The notes under the pieces are model-generated. The model ran no database searches and was not told where the DNA came from. It worked only from the letters and a program-made list of their open reading frames with translations. Positions 14,709-14,900 of a stretch of 14,900 bases of DNA are shown here, in pieces. The position numbers were made by a program, and so were the translations under genes. The stretch's first letter is position 1. The number at the start of each line of letters is the position of its first letter. Origin of the DNA: Afipia sp. (GTDB taxonomy: Bacteria > Pseudomonadota > Alphaproteobacteria > Rhizobiales > Xanthobacteraceae); contig JAGVII010000488.1 of the NCBI GenBank assembly GCA_020056155.1, positions 1 to 14,900 on the forward strand, in the 5' to 3' direction.

Positions 14709-14900
14709 TCAGGCGCCTTGAAGCGGCCAATGTTTAATGATGGCAAAGCCGGATGCCGGATCGTCCTGACGCAGCAGCGCCAGCCGATCAACTGGTTCTG
14801 ACTTCAGTTCGAGTCCGGCAAACCTCTGTCTCAAAATGCTCGTAACAGGCTCCAGCCGATCTGCCGGCAGAGATCCTGCCAGCGTCATGTGAAAGCGGAA
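14709..14900 (-). CDS. C-terminal part of a DUF1045 / 2H-phosphoesterase-like protein
   Basis: The minus strand is open from the right edge to a TGA at 14711-14709, giving the last 63 residues of a protein. The fragment starts FRFHMTLAGSLPADRL and contains HMTL, the HxT-hydrophobic motif of the 2H phosphoesterase (2'-5' RNA ligase-like) superfamily. The wording FRFHMTL followed by a Gly and a Leu resembles the second motif of DUF1045 proteins, often annotated near phosphonate genes. The C-terminus GFAIIKHWPLQGA fits a terminal beta strand. Only the 3' end is visible, so the start, the first HxT motif and the neighbours are unknown. It is convergent with the acyl-CoA synthetase gene, 48 bp away, with no clear bidirectional terminator between them. 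Confidence 0.55.
   Translation of the reverse strand, partial: FRFHMTLAGSLPADRLEPVTSILRQRFAGLELKSEPVDRLALLRQDDPASGFAIIKHWPLQGA

Overview
This window looks like chromosomal DNA of an alphaproteobacterium, most likely Bradyrhizobiaceae (Bradyrhizobium, Rhodopseudomonas, Afipia or Nitrobacter type). That rests on the acpXL-type lipid A gene cluster, moderately GC-rich codon use, and a small membrane protein ending in a Cys-containing tail that I associate with this family. No mobile element, CRISPR array or integrase is visible.

Left part (1-3308, minus strand): a very-long-chain fatty acid (VLCFA) synthesis operon for lipid A. It is transcribed acpXL (2834-2553), fabZXL (2542-2069), fabF2XL (2076-877) and fabF1XL (859 to beyond base 1). 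AcpXL carries the growing chain and FabZXL dehydrates it. FabF1XL has the catalytic cysteine. FabF2XL contains no cysteine at all and looks like a chain-length-factor-type partner. A candidate promoter lies at 2931-2959. Upstream on the same strand is a small one-helix membrane protein (2997-3308).

Middle part (3391-6348, minus strand): a HerA/FtsK-type ATPase, an AhpD-like carboxymuconolactone decarboxylase-family protein and an MgtC/SapB membrane protein, with a weak terminator after the last. The stretch 6349-6770 has no convincing gene. It is followed by a tRNA-Gln(CTG) gene at 6771-6844 on the plus strand.

Right part (7010-14660, plus strand): a GntR/FCD regulator followed by a tightly packed branched-chain-amino-acid-type ABC transporter (ATPase, two permeases, binding protein, second ATPase) and an AMP-forming acyl-CoA synthetase. 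Two identical 13-bp palindromes matching the FCD operator consensus lie upstream of the regulator, suggesting autoregulation. The layout suggests import of a carboxylic acid and its activation to a CoA thioester; the substrate cannot be read from the sequence. The window ends in the 3' part of a minus-strand gene resembling DUF1045 / 2H-phosphoesterase proteins.

Most of the window is recognisable. The points that deserve a second look are the cysteine-free KAS paralogue, the paired operators of the GntR gene, the lone HerA-like ATPase, and the uptake-plus-activation operon of unknown substrate.
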